The notes: a model not told the origin generated them from the sequence alone. A DNA stretch of 8,919 nt from Trueperaceae bacterium (GCA_024636105.1 JAGXHO010000159.1:1-8919); one strand, 5' to 3'; positions 1-8,919 are shown, counted from the first letter of the stretch. A program made the numbers and translations.

Positions 1-230
1 CGTCCGTCGCCGGTCCCATGCCGGCTTCAGCATCCTCGAACTGCTCATCGTGCTCGCCGTTCTGGCCGTGGCATCGCCCAGCGGGCGAGCGAGCGATCGG
101 TGGTCAACACCTTCCAACAAGCCGTCTGGCAGGGCGCCACGCGGCCCTGCCGGACCCCATCGAGATCGTTGCGGCGGGCAGGACGTACGAGCTCGACGTC
201 TCGCTCATCGGCGAGGTGCGGGTCCGATGA
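1..230 (+). pseudogene. Broken type IV pilin-like (GspH/FimT-type) gene, 5' end outside window
   Basis: A prepilin N-terminus is visible in frame 2 at about 17-73: a basic leader (RRRSHAG), the cleavage point between G and F, then FSILELLIVLAVLAV with Glu at mature position 5. Pilin-like sequence then continues in frame 1 at about 76-141 (QRASERSVVNTFQQAVWQGAT) and in frame 3 at about 147-230 (PDPIEIVAAGRTYELDVSLI, then a TGA stop at 228-230). Three plausible segments in three frames imply at least two frameshifts. The total of about 70 codons is roughly half of a usual minor pilin, so internal deletion is also likely. If intact, the product would be a membrane-inserted minor pilin cleaved by prepilin peptidase and used in a type IV pilus or DNA-uptake machine. 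The start codon lies just left of the window. Real gene decay and sequencing or assembly error at a contig end cannot be told apart from here. Confidence 0.6.
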
Positions 231-423
231 CGCGCCGTGGCTTGACCATCGTCGAGGTCCTGGTGGCGCTCGTCGTGATCGTCGTGGCGTTCACGATCCT
301 CTCCACGGCGCTCGTGAGCAACCTCCAGCAGACCCAACGCGCCGGCACGCGCACCCAGACGACGCAGTTCCTCGCCTACTTCGGCCGACGCGCTCGCCGC
401 GTCGCCCCCGGTAGGCTGCGCCC

Positions 424-427
<4 letters not shown>
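227..427 (+). CDS. Truncated type IV pilin-like protein (PilV/PilW-like N-terminus)
   Basis: This is a 66-residue reading frame whose ATG overlaps the TGA of the preceding pilin remnant (ATGA, 227-230). A GAGGTG ribosome-binding site lies at 213-218. Residues 1-5 (MTRRG) are a short basic prepilin leader. Cleavage after G5 would expose LTIVEVLVALVVIVVAFTIL, with the conserved Glu at mature position 5 and one hydrophobic helix to about residue 31. Residues 32-52 (SNLQQTQRAGTRTQTTQFLA) look like the normal amphipathic continuation. The last 13 residues are Arg-rich and do not look like a pilin head. The frame stops at a TGA that overlaps the uvrC start by four bases. Pilins of this class are usually 130-200 residues, so the whole globular domain is missing. 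It is probably a non-functional remnant, though a short stable product cannot be excluded. Confidence 0.5.
412..417 (+). promoter_or_regulatory. Putative -10 box (TAGGCT) of a leaderless uvrC promoter
   Basis: GTAGGCT ends six bases before the GTG start of uvrC, and no Shine-Dalgarno sequence lies between. This spacing puts transcription initiation at or next to the start codon. The same GTANNNT-to-start layout recurs upstream of three other genes here (3571 minus, 5566 and 6346). I see no convincing -35 hexamer 16-19 bases upstream. The box lies inside the end of the truncated pilin frame. Confidence 0.55.
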
Positions 428-2249
<1,822 letters not shown>

Positions 2250-2253
<4 letters not shown>

Positions 2254-2978
2254 TACTCCGCCTTCTGCCCCATCGGGTGGAAGTGGATCTCGTCGAGGCG
2301 CACGCGCGCCGGGCGGGTGACCGCGAAGGCGATCACCTCGGCGACGTCGGCGCCCTCGAGCGCGCCGTACTCCGCCGGACGCTCCGTGCCGTTGCCGAAG
2401 GCGGTGGCGACGACGCCGGGGCGAACCTCCGTGACGCGCACGCCGTCGGCCTCGACCTCCATCTGCAGCGCCCGCGCGAAGGCCCGCTGGGCGTGCTTCG
2501 ACGCGGTGTACAGCGCGCCCCCGGCGAAGGTCCGCGCGCTGACGTCGCTCGTCACGAGCACCGCGTGGCCGCGGCGGGCGCGCAGGTCGGCGAGGAAGGC
2601 CTGCACCACCAGGAAGGTGCCGCGGACGTTCACGCCGAAGACGCGGTCCCAGTCCTCCAGGGTCGTCGCCTCGATGGGGCCGAACGCGCCGATCCCCGCG
2701 TTCGCGACCAGGACGTCGACGGGGCCGTGGTCGCGATGGACGGCATCCGCGAAGGAGCGGACCGAGGCGGCGTCGGCGACGTCGAGCGGCAGCGCGTGCA
2801 CGTTCGCGTGCTCGGCGGCCAGGGCGGCCAGCTCGTCCTCGGAGCGCGCGCCCGCGACCACGCGCGCGCCGAGCTCGGCGAGGGTGCGGACCGTCGCGCG
2901 GCCGATGCCGCGGCTGGCGCCGGTGACCACCGCGAGGCGGCCGTCGAGCGGTCGGGCGGGTGGGGTCGGTCGGGTCAC
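2250..2978 (-). CDS. Short-chain dehydrogenase/reductase (SDR, classical type)
   Basis: This is a 242-residue NAD(P)-dependent oxidoreductase of the classical SDR family with all key motifs. The Rossmann cofactor loop TGASRGIG is at residues 19-26 and the DV pair at about 66-67. NAG is at 93-95 and the active-site Asn117 is in GVNVRG. The catalytic Ser144 (VTSD) is followed by YTASK, giving Tyr157 and Lys161, and PG at 187-188 opens the substrate loop. Arg45 (GARSEDE) after the second strand may favour NADPH, but that is a weak inference. No signal peptide or membrane segment is visible, so it is cytosolic. The GTG at 2978 is supported by a strong AGGAGGT five bases upstream. The start overlaps the stop of the acetyltransferase gene (GTGA), indicating translational coupling in a two-gene operon. 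The substrate cannot be predicted. 3-oxoacyl-reductase-like or general carbonyl reductase activity are both possible. Confidence 0.93.
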
Positions 2979-3571
2979 GGAGTACCTCCTCGGCGTTCGT
3001 GGGCGTACGGAGCGCGTGCGCGCGCCGCCCAGCTCGCGCGTTCGAGCGCCATCTGCACGTCCACACGCCCTTGGCGCGCCGGGACGCGCCGGCGCTCCTC
3101 GAACCCGACCTTCTTGAACGCGGCCTGCGCCCGCGGGTTGTCGGCGAAGGTGTGCAGGCGCACCCGTTCCAACCCGAGGTCGGCGAAGGCGTGGTCGAGT
3201 AGCGCGGCGATCGCTTCGGGTCCGTACCCGCGCCCCCAGTGGCTGCGCTCACCGATGATGATGCCGAGCGTCGCCTCGTGGCCTCGCAGGTCGTACAGCT
3301 CGATGGTGCCGACGTAGTCGCCCCGTTCGTCGTAGATGCCGTACGTGCGCCGGTCGGGGCGGCGGGCGTCGCTGCGCAGCACCCGCCGCAGTAGCCACAT
3401 CGGCATGCGACTGGGTGGCGTGCCGTTCAGGAACGCGATCTCGGGATCGCGGAAGTGGGCGTGGATGCGGCGCCAGGCCGCCGGACCGGCATCGGCGAGC
3501 GGGCGCAGCGTCACCCGCCCTTCCGTCAGCACGGGCTGCGGGGCGGCCGGTGCGGCCGACGCGGCGTTCAT
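2975..3571 (-). CDS. GNAT-family N-acetyltransferase (RimJ/RimL type)
   Basis: This is a 198-residue acetyl-CoA-dependent acetyltransferase of the RimJ/RimL (Acetyltransf_3) branch of GNAT. Known members acetylate protein N-termini, polyamines, sugars or drugs. Residues 15-25 (LTEGRVTLRPL) form the usual first strand. YVGTIELYDL at 86-95 and ATLGIIIGE at 100-108 are the central strands. The acetyl-CoA loop is RSHWGRGYGPEA at 109-120 (R/Q-x-x-G-x-G/A type). The late motif FADNPRAQAAFKKVGFE at 142-158 is the typical GNAT C-terminal signature. The last 20 residues are a basic, Arg-rich tail beyond the fold. The ATG at 3571 is preceded by TACACT seven bases upstream with no Shine-Dalgarno sequence, suggesting a leaderless message. 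It is the first gene of an operon with the SDR. Whether the two enzymes share a substrate cannot be told from the sequence. Confidence 0.9.
   Translation of the reverse strand: MNAASAAPAAPQPVLTEGRVTLRPLADAGPAAWRRIHAHFRDPEIAFLNGTPPSRMPMWLLRRVLRSDARRPDRRTYGIYDERGDYVGTIELYDLRGHEATLGIIIGERSHWGRGYGPEAIAALLDHAFADLGLERVRLHTFADNPRAQAAFKKVGFEERRRVPARQGRVDVQMALERASWAARARAPYAHERRGGTP
2984..2990 (-). promoter_or_regulatory. Strong Shine-Dalgarno (AGGAGGT) for the SDR gene
   Basis: On the minus strand AGGAGGT lies five bases before the GTG at 2978. It sits within the last codons of the upstream acetyltransferase gene. It fixes the SDR start and shows that this internal operon gene uses SD-led initiation, while the first gene of the operon appears leaderless. 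Confidence 0.8.
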
Positions 3572-3578
3572 GGAGCCC

Positions 3579-3584
3579 AGTGTA
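3579..3584 (-). promoter_or_regulatory. Putative -10 box (TACACT) of a leaderless acetyltransferase promoter
   Basis: Read on the minus strand, GTACACT ends seven bases before the ATG at 3571. It matches the GTANNNT pattern of the other units and lacks an intervening Shine-Dalgarno sequence. It overlaps the plus-strand box for moxR by two bases. Confidence 0.5.
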
Positions 3585-3588
3585 CGCT
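3583..3588 (+). promoter_or_regulatory. Putative -10 box (TACGCT) for the moxR unit
   Basis: GTACGCT on the plus strand is the only box of this type in the 92-base gap between the divergent genes. Initiation would fall near 3595, giving a leader of about 70 bases before the SD-led ATG of moxR. No clear -35 element is visible. It is less certain than the boxes that lie directly before start codons. Confidence 0.35.
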
Positions 3589-3652
3589 GGCTCCGTCCCC
3601 CGTTCGAGCGTCGCCGACGCGTTGCCGAGGCGCTCCGTGCGTGCGTGGACCC

Positions 3653-3658
3653 GAGGAG
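3653..3658 (+). promoter_or_regulatory. Shine-Dalgarno (GAGGAG) for moxR
   Basis: GAGGAG lies five bases before the ATG at 3664. It selects this ATG over upstream in-frame alternatives such as the GTG at 3637, which has no comparable site and would add residues that do not look like a MoxR N-terminus. Confidence 0.75.
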
Positions 3659-3663
3659 ACCCG

Positions 3664-4626
<963 letters not shown>

Positions 4627-4643
4627 GGCACGGGACCCGCACC

Positions 4644-5537
4644 ATGATCAGCGCCGCCACGCGCCGCGCGCTCGACCGGTACGCGCTCGCCGCGCGCGAG
4701 CTGAGCGCGGCGAGCGGCGAGCGCAGCGCGCGGGAGGCCGGGAGCTCGGTCGAGTTCCACGACTTCCGGCCGTACCAGCCGGGCGACGAGCTGCGCGCGG
4801 TCGACTGGCGCGCCTACGCACGCTCGAAGCGGCTCATCACCCGGCTCTACCAAGCGGAACGGACGATCGACGTCCACGTGGTGCTCGACGTGAGCGCGAG
4901 CATGGGGCTCGGCGACAAGGCGGCCCACGCCCGCACGATCGCGGAGATCGTCACCTACGCGGGGCATCGCGACGCCGTCACCCGCGTGCACACGACGGCG
5001 GGCGCGAGCAGCCCGGTGGCGCAGGGACGCATCGGGTTGGCGCGCGCGTGGGGGTTGCTCGAGTCCGCCGCGCCCGAAACGGCGGCCGCGGCCACCGAGG
5101 ACCCCGACGCACCCGGACCGGTCGAAGGGGTCCGCCGCTTCGCGCTCGGGCTGCCGCGGGTGCGCGGGGCGGCGCTCGCGGTGGTCGTCTCCGACCTGTT
5201 CGACCCGGCGCCCTGGCGCGGCGCCCTCGTCGCGCTGCGCGCCCGCGGCCTCGACGCGGCGTTCCTGCAGGTGGTCGCCGACGACGAGATCGATCCCCCC
5301 GAGGGCCGCTTCGAGGTGCGCGACGTGGAGACCGGTGAGCGCCGTGCGGTCGACGAGGCCGAGGTGCGCGCCTACCGCGTCGCCGTCCAGGCGTTCGTGC
5401 GGCGCACGCGCGCCGCGCTGGCGCAGGCGGGCGTGGCCCACGTGTTGTTGAAGGTGCCACGCGAACCCGACGCGCTCGCGCGCGAGCGCTGGGCCCTCGC
5501 GGCGCTGCGGCGCGCGCGCGTTCTGGTGCCGCGCTGA
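4644..5537 (+). CDS. DUF58 domain protein with von Willebrand A-like fold
   Basis: This is a 297-residue partner of MoxR ATPases. The hallmark DUF58 segment is at about 37-71: EFHDFRPYQPGDELRAVDWR, then ARSKRLITRLYQ. It is followed directly by the vWA start VHVVLDVSASMG (77-88), which carries the metal-site motif D82-x-S84-x-S86. VVVSDLFD at 180-187 supplies the later acidic strand of the vWA fold. The protein lacks transmembrane helices, so it is the short soluble type rather than the longer membrane-anchored type. The start is the ATG at 4644. The ribosome-binding site is weak, and proximity to moxR suggests that translation depends partly on read-through from upstream. MoxR-DUF58 pairs often accompany transglutaminase or further vWA genes. 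Here the next gene is instead a protein kinase with its own promoter-like box. The biological client is unknown. Confidence 0.92.
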   Translation: MISAATRRALDRYALAARELSAASGERSAREAGSSVEFHDFRPYQPGDELRAVDWRAYARSKRLITRLYQAERTIDVHVVLDVSASMGLGDKAAHARTIAEIVTYAGHRDAVTRVHTTAGASSPVAQGRIGLARAWGLLESAAPETAAAATEDPDAPGPVEGVRRFALGLPRVRGAALAVVVSDLFDPAPWRGALVALRARGLDAAFLQVVADDEIDPPEGRFEVRDVETGERRAVDEAEVRAYRVAVQAFVRRTRAALAQAGVAHVLLKVPREPDALARERWALAALRRARVLVPR

Positions 5538-5553
5538 GGGGCGCCCCCGCCGG

Positions 5554-5559
5554 TACGAT
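5554..5559 (+). promoter_or_regulatory. Putative -10 box (TACGAT) of a leaderless kinase promoter
   Basis: GTACGAT ends exactly six bases before the GTG at 5566, the same geometry as uvrC and the permease gene, and shares CCGGTA with the uvrC box. The 28-base gap after the DUF58 gene contains no Shine-Dalgarno sequence at a good distance apart from GAGCAG, which is poor. No -35 element is evident. Confidence 0.5.
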
Positions 5560-5565
5560 GAGCAG

Positions 5566-6336
5566 GTGAACGTGATCGGGCGGGTCCTGGACACGGGCGA
5601 GATGGTGCTTCGCGAGGTCGGCCGCGGCGCGCTCGCGCACGTGTACCTCGTCTCCGACGGCACCGTGGTGCGCGCCCTCAAGCTGCTCCCCGAGGGGCGC
5701 GACGACCGCGCCGACCACGAGTTCCGCGTGGCCCACGGGCTTGACCACGCGCGCGTGGGCCACGTCGACGCGCGCCTGGACCTCGATGGTCGCCCCGGCC
5801 TGCTGCTCCCGTTCGTCGCCGGGCGGCGGTTGATCGCCCGCGGCGCGACCGTCGCCGACCGCCTCGCGTACCTCACCGCCTTCGGCGACCTGCTCGACGC
5901 CCTGGCTTACCTGCGCGTCCGCGGCGTGGTGCACCGCGACGTCAAGCCGGAGAACGTGCTCGTCGACCGCACCGGCCGGGCGCGCTTGATCGACTTCGAC
6001 CTGGCGCTGCGCGTCGACGAGCGCGAGCGCGCGCCGCGGGTAGCGGGCACGCTCGCGTACTTGAGCCCGGAGCAGGCGCGCGGCGAGCCGGCGACCTACG
6101 CGGCCGACCTGTACGCCGCTGGGATGCTGTTGCACACGGCGCTCACCGGCGAGGCGCCGGTCGGTCCGGACGCGCCCCCGCGCCCGTCCGTGCTCGATCG
6201 TGCGCTCGGACCCGCCGACGACCTGGTGCTGGACTTGCTCGCCGCGGACCCGGACCGGCGCGTGGCCGAGGCGCACCGCGCGCGCCCCCGCCTCGACGCG
6301 TTGATGGCCGAATGGCGCGGCTTCGCCGCGTCGTAG
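5566..6336 (+). CDS. Soluble Hanks-type Ser/Thr protein kinase with DFD motif
   Basis: This is a 256-residue eukaryotic-like protein kinase that consists of little more than the catalytic domain. The Gly-rich loop is VGRGALAHVYLV at 18-29. The ATP-anchoring Lys39 is in VRALKLL and the likely helix-C partner is Glu52. The catalytic loop is VVHRDVKPENVLV at 121-133 (D125, N130). The metal motif is D143-F144-D145, where DFG is usual. The activation segment ends in GTLAYLSPEQ at 161-170, and D181 (AADLYAAG) is the conserved helix-F Asp. All residues required for phosphotransfer are present, so it is predicted active. There is no membrane helix, PASTA repeat or other sensor domain, so it is likely cytosolic. 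The GTG start places the Gly-rich loop at a normal distance and follows a -10-like box by six bases. It lies between the MoxR/DUF58 pair and the transporter genes, and its substrates are unknown. Confidence 0.92.
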   Translation: MNVIGRVLDTGEMVLREVGRGALAHVYLVSDGTVVRALKLLPEGRDDRADHEFRVAHGLDHARVGHVDARLDLDGRPGLLLPFVAGRRLIARGATVADRLAYLTAFGDLLDALAYLRVRGVVHRDVKPENVLVDRTGRARLIDFDLALRVDERERAPRVAGTLAYLSPEQARGEPATYAADLYAAGMLLHTALTGEAPVGPDAPPRPSVLDRALGPADDLVLDLLAADPDRRVAEAHRARPRLDALMAEWRGFAAS

Positions 6337-6339
6337 GAT
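6334..6339 (+). promoter_or_regulatory. Putative -10 box (TAGGAT) of a leaderless permease promoter
   Basis: GTAGGAT ends six bases before the ATG at 6346. Its first three bases are the TAG stop codon of the kinase gene, so one sequence both ends the upstream protein and forms part of the downstream promoter. No Shine-Dalgarno sequence is present before the ATG. A TTGATG at 6301-6306 is 27 bases upstream, too far for a standard -35. Confidence 0.5.
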
Positions 6340-6345
6340 GGCGCG

Positions 6346-8610
6346 ATGAACGAACGCTTGGCCGTCGCGGCGCTCGCGGTGTTGGCGCTCCTCGCGCTGT
6401 GGGCCGCTCCGTGGGCGACCTTCAACCGCGAGACCGGCGCACGGGCCGCCGTCCTCCTGCTGCCCAACCGCGTCATCGACTTCACCGATCGCACCGAGCC
6501 GGTGACGGTGCCGAACCAGGGCGCGGTCCTGGTCCTCACCGCACTGGGGCTCGCGGGTATGGCGGCCGGGTCCGCGCTGCGTGGCCGTGCCCGCTCGGTC
6601 GTCTGGCTCGCCACCGGGGTGCTCGCGATCGGCGCAACCGCATGGGGCATCGACGCGTTCGGCACCGCGGTCGAGGCGCGCCGCGCGGTCGCCTTCCAAG
6701 ACGCCCTCGCCGGACCCATCGCGAACCCGAACGCCAACCAGGACGCCGTGCGCCTGCAGGAACTGGCCGACCAAGCGTTCGAGCGTCCGGTCGATCGCAG
6801 CGTCGCGCTCGCCCGCGAGGCCGGCGTGGTCGTGCGGCGCCTGCCCTACGGCGGCTCGTCGTTCTCGTTGGCGGCGTTCCTGACCTTCGTCGCCGGTGCG
6901 GTCGCGGTGTTCTTCGGCCTGCGCGTGGTCCCGCGCGCGAGCGCGGCGATCGACCGGATCGTCCTCGGCGTGGCGGTCCCGCTCGTCTCGATCCTGCTCG
7001 CCCTGATGGTCGCCGCGGTCGTGATCCTGACGCTGCAACCCACCCCAGTGGGGCGCGATTTCGTGATGACGGGGCCGACGATGGCGCTGGCCGGACGGCT
7101 CGACACCCTCTGGCACGCCTACTTCACGCTGTTCTCCGGTTCGCTGGGCACGCTCAAGGGCTTCTTGGACGCGCTCTCGTTCGCCACGCCGCTCATCTTC
7201 ACCGGGCTGGCGGTCGGGTTCGGCTTCCGCGCGGGGCTGTTCAACATCGGCGCCCCGGGGCAGATGGTGCTCGGGTCGATCTTCGCCATGTTCGTCGGCT
7301 TGTACGTCCCGGGCCCGCCGCTCGTGGTGCTCCCGCTCGCGGTGCTCGGCGCGGCGCTCGGGGGCGCGTTCTGGGGGGCCATCCCGGGGATCCTCAAGGC
7401 GCGCTTCGGCGCGAACGAGGTCATCACCACGATCCTCCTCAACTTCGTCGCGGCCTCGTTGCTGCTCTTCATGCTCTCGGCCTCGCCCACCTTCGCAGCT
7501 TCCGCGGTCCGCGTGATCCAGGTGGTCGGGATCGCGATCGGCGCCTCGGTGCTCGCCCTGCTGGTGCCGCCTACGCGACGGCTGCTCGGCCGGGCACCGC
7601 GGCTCTCGCTGACCGTGGTCGCGGTGGCGGTCCTGGCGGCCTCGGTCGTCATCGCGCAGCCTCGGCCCGGCGACGCGCCGGTGGTGCTGCAGCTCCCGTT
7701 CAAGGTCCCGGGCTCCGAGCCCAAGTCGTACGAGCTCTCGGAATCGGCGCGTCTGCCGCGCCTGCCGGCGCTGTTCGGCATCGACCTGCGCGCCACCCCG
7801 GGCGCCAACACGGTCCCGGTGGACGTCGCGCTGTTCGCGGGCCTCGGTCTGGCGATCGCGGCGGTCTTCGTCGGCGGGCTCCTCGCGCCCGTCCGCCGCC
7901 GCGGCCTCGGCGGCCGTCTTGCCTTCGCCGGCATCGCCGGCGGCGTCGGGTACGGACTGCTCGCCGCGCTCGGAGGTCGATCCGTGCCGCTCGAGATCCC
8001 CGCGACGAACCTCAACCCCGCGTTCCTGATCGCGATCGCCGCGGCGGTCTTCGTCTGGCTGTACCTGTTCCGCACCCGCTTCGGCTACGACCTGCGCGCC
8101 GCCGGTCTGTCGCCGAAGGCGGCCGAGTACGGTGGCGCCAGCCTCGCGCGCAACACGGTGTTGGCGATGGCGATCTCCGGCGCCCTCGCCGGCCTCACCG
8201 CCACCCATTACGTCCTGGGCGGCGCGCTCGAGGACTACGCGCTGCGCCAATCGATCCCCACCAGCGACGGCTTCGACGGCATCGCGGTGGCGCTCCTGGG
8301 CAACAACCATCCGGTCGGCATCGTGTTCGCGGCGTTCCTGTTCGGAGTCCTCAAGAACGGCGGTTCGGTCCTGAACATCACCTTCACTGACCTCACCCGC
8401 GACGTCGTGTCGATGGTGCTCGCGTTGGTCGTGCTCTTCATCGCCGCCAAGGGGTTCCTGCCCGACCGTTGGACCAACCCGCTGCGGCGCGCCCCGGCGA
8501 TCGGCTCCGGTGGGCTCCTACCGCCGTCCGTAGCGGAGCCCGGCACCGACACGATCGGCTCCGCGGGGGCACCGGACGCACCCGACGCGGGCGAAGGGGG
8601 TGCGCGCTGA
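6346..8610 (+). CDS. Oversized ABC transporter permease, BPD_transp_2 family (NupP/YufP-like nucleoside importer)
   Basis: This is an inner-membrane permease of the branched-chain/ribose/nucleoside ABC class, closest by eye to the NupP (YufP) nucleoside permeases that work with a BMP-type lipoprotein and a duplicated ATPase. Family signatures are TPLIFTGLAVGFGFRAGLFN at 281-300, IGAPGQMVLG at 301-310, FGANEVITTILLNF at 354-367 (ATPase-coupling region), SPKAAEYGG at 589-597 and GFDGIAVALLGNN at 642-654. At 754 residues it is about twice the usual 350. Residues 1-205 form an added domain with about four hydrophobic helices (4-22, 59-78, 85-103, 174-193). Two further inserts, at about 386-445 and 487-548, appear to add a helix pair each. 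A polar Pro/Gly/Asp-rich tail covers 712-754. The ATG at 6346 is six bases after a -10-like box. The stop overlaps the next permease by one base, so the two are coupled. The substrate class is an inference. Confidence 0.9.
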   Translation: MNERLAVAALAVLALLALWAAPWATFNRETGARAAVLLLPNRVIDFTDRTEPVTVPNQGAVLVLTALGLAGMAAGSALRGRARSVVWLATGVLAIGATAWGIDAFGTAVEARRAVAFQDALAGPIANPNANQDAVRLQELADQAFERPVDRSVALAREAGVVVRRLPYGGSSFSLAAFLTFVAGAVAVFFGLRVVPRASAAIDRIVLGVAVPLVSILLALMVAAVVILTLQPTPVGRDFVMTGPTMALAGRLDTLWHAYFTLFSGSLGTLKGFLDALSFATPLIFTGLAVGFGFRAGLFNIGAPGQMVLGSIFAMFVGLYVPGPPLVVLPLAVLGAALGGAFWGAIPGILKARFGANEVITTILLNFVAASLLLFMLSASPTFAASAVRVIQVVGIAIGASVLALLVPPTRRLLGRAPRLSLTVVAVAVLAASVVIAQPRPGDAPVVLQLPFKVPGSEPKSYELSESARLPRLPALFGIDLRATPGANTVPVDVALFAGLGLAIAAVFVGGLLAPVRRRGLGGRLAFAGIAGGVGYGLLAALGGRSVPLEIPATNLNPAFLIAIAAAVFVWLYLFRTRFGYDLRAAGLSPKAAEYGGASLARNTVLAMAISGALAGLTATHYVLGGALEDYALRQSIPTSDGFDGIAVALLGNNHPVGIVFAAFLFGVLKNGGSVLNITFTDLTRDVVSMVLALVVLFIAAKGFLPDRWTNPLRRAPAIGSGGLLPPSVAEPGTDTIGSAGAPDAPDAGEGGAR

Positions 8611-8919
8611 TGGAGAGCGTCGTCCTGCTGACCCTGTTCGCCTCGGCGCTCCGCGCCACTACGCCGCTGCTGTTCGCCGCGTTGGGCGGGCTCTTCTCCG
8701 AGCGCGCCGGCGTCGTGAACATCGCCCTCGAGGGGATCATGATCTTCGGCGCGCTCGCGGCCGCGCTCGTGACGTACTACGTCGAGCTCCCCGTGCTGCG
8801 GGAGAACCCTGGCGCGGTCGTCTGGTACGCCCCCTGGATCGGGCTGCTCGCGGCGATGGTCATGGGCGGCCTGGTCGGCCTCCTCCACGCGGTGATCTCG
8901 ATCCGGTACAAGGCCGACC
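8610..8919 (+). CDS. ABC transporter permease, BPD_transp_2 family (NupQ/YufQ-like), cut by window end
   Basis: The first 103 codons of a second permease are present and run off the right edge without a stop. Residues 5-25 form the first hydrophobic helix. They are followed by the family signature GLFSERAGVVNIALEGIM at 27-44, diagnostic of the NupQ/YufQ-type nucleoside permease that forms a heterodimer with the larger NupP-type subunit. Further hydrophobic segments are at about 45-58 and 77-97. ISIRYKAD at 96-103 marks the approach to the cytoplasmic coupling region. The ATG overlaps the stop of the preceding gene by one base (TGATG). An AAGGGGG ribosome-binding site lies at 8594-8600, so translation is coupled. 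Unlike its partner, this protein has no N-terminal extension. The ATPase and binding lipoprotein are not in the window. Confidence 0.92.
   Translation, partial: MESVVLLTLFASALRATTPLLFAALGGLFSERAGVVNIALEGIMIFGALAAALVTYYVELPVLRENPGAVVWYAPWIGLLAAMVMGGLVGLLHAVISIRYKAD

Noticed and set aside
2983..2988. TACCTC/TACTCC near the SDR start as another promoter box
   Set aside because: It does not fit TANNNT at the right spacing, and the site is explained by the strong Shine-Dalgarno sequence of a coupled internal gene.
3415..3663. Longer MoxR beginning upstream of 3664
   Set aside because: The added part would overlap the divergent acetyltransferase gene and does not resemble MoxR. The ATG at 3664 has a good Shine-Dalgarno site.
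5538..5547. Perfect palindrome GGGGCGCCCC after the DUF58 stop, considered as a terminator
   Set aside because: It has no loop and no following T-run, and a ten-base GC palindrome is common in DNA of this composition. It might be a protein site but nothing supports that.
4978..8310. A 1110-codon open frame on the minus strand antisense to the DUF58, kinase and permease genes
   Set aside because: Its composition mirrors the opposite coding strand (runs of D, E, R, H and Q), it has no recognisable motif, and it lies across three convincing plus-strand genes.

Overview
The window is very GC-rich, tightly packed bacterial DNA. Its best overall fit is the Deinococcota, perhaps a Trueperaceae-like lineage. 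That is an inference from three things: start codons sitting 6-7 bases after a TANNNT box (leaderless transcription, common in Deinococcus and also in Actinobacteria), type IV pilin remnants, and a nucleoside-type ABC permease gene. No rRNA or other marker settles the taxonomy. Nothing looks like a phage, insertion sequence, CRISPR array, tRNA or rRNA. No stretch of 300 bases or more lacks a gene.

Left end (1-427, +): two short type IV pilin-like genes with intact prepilin cleavage motifs but damaged bodies. The first is spread over three reading frames. The second is a 66-residue stub that overlaps the start of uvrC by four bases. Then comes a complete uvrC (424-2253, +), the dual-incision nuclease of nucleotide excision repair. 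Three of the four iron-sulfur cysteines are kept and Asn stands at the first.

Middle (2250-3571, -): a two-gene operon read from 3571 leftwards, a RimJ/RimL-type GNAT acetyltransferase followed by an SDR oxidoreductase with a four-base overlap. The SDR and uvrC converge and their stop codons overlap, so there is no space for a terminator between them.

Right half (3664-8919, +): divergent from the acetyltransferase is moxR (AAA+ ATPase), followed after 17 bases by a DUF58/vWA partner. Next are a small soluble Ser/Thr protein kinase with DFD instead of DFG, a very large (754 aa) BPD_transp_2 permease, and the start of its partner permease, which is cut by the window end. The permeases resemble the NupP/NupQ (YufP/YufQ) pair of nucleoside importers. 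The kinase and the first permease each have their own putative leaderless promoter, so moxR-DUF58, kinase and transporter are probably separate but adjacent transcription units.

Five transcription units share a GTANNNT box close to the start or leader, which is the clearest regulatory pattern here. I see no clearly new defence or metabolic system. The most unusual items are the decayed pilins, the oversized permease, the DFD kinase beside MoxR/DUF58, and the compact promoter logic, in which one upstream stop codon is also part of the next promoter.
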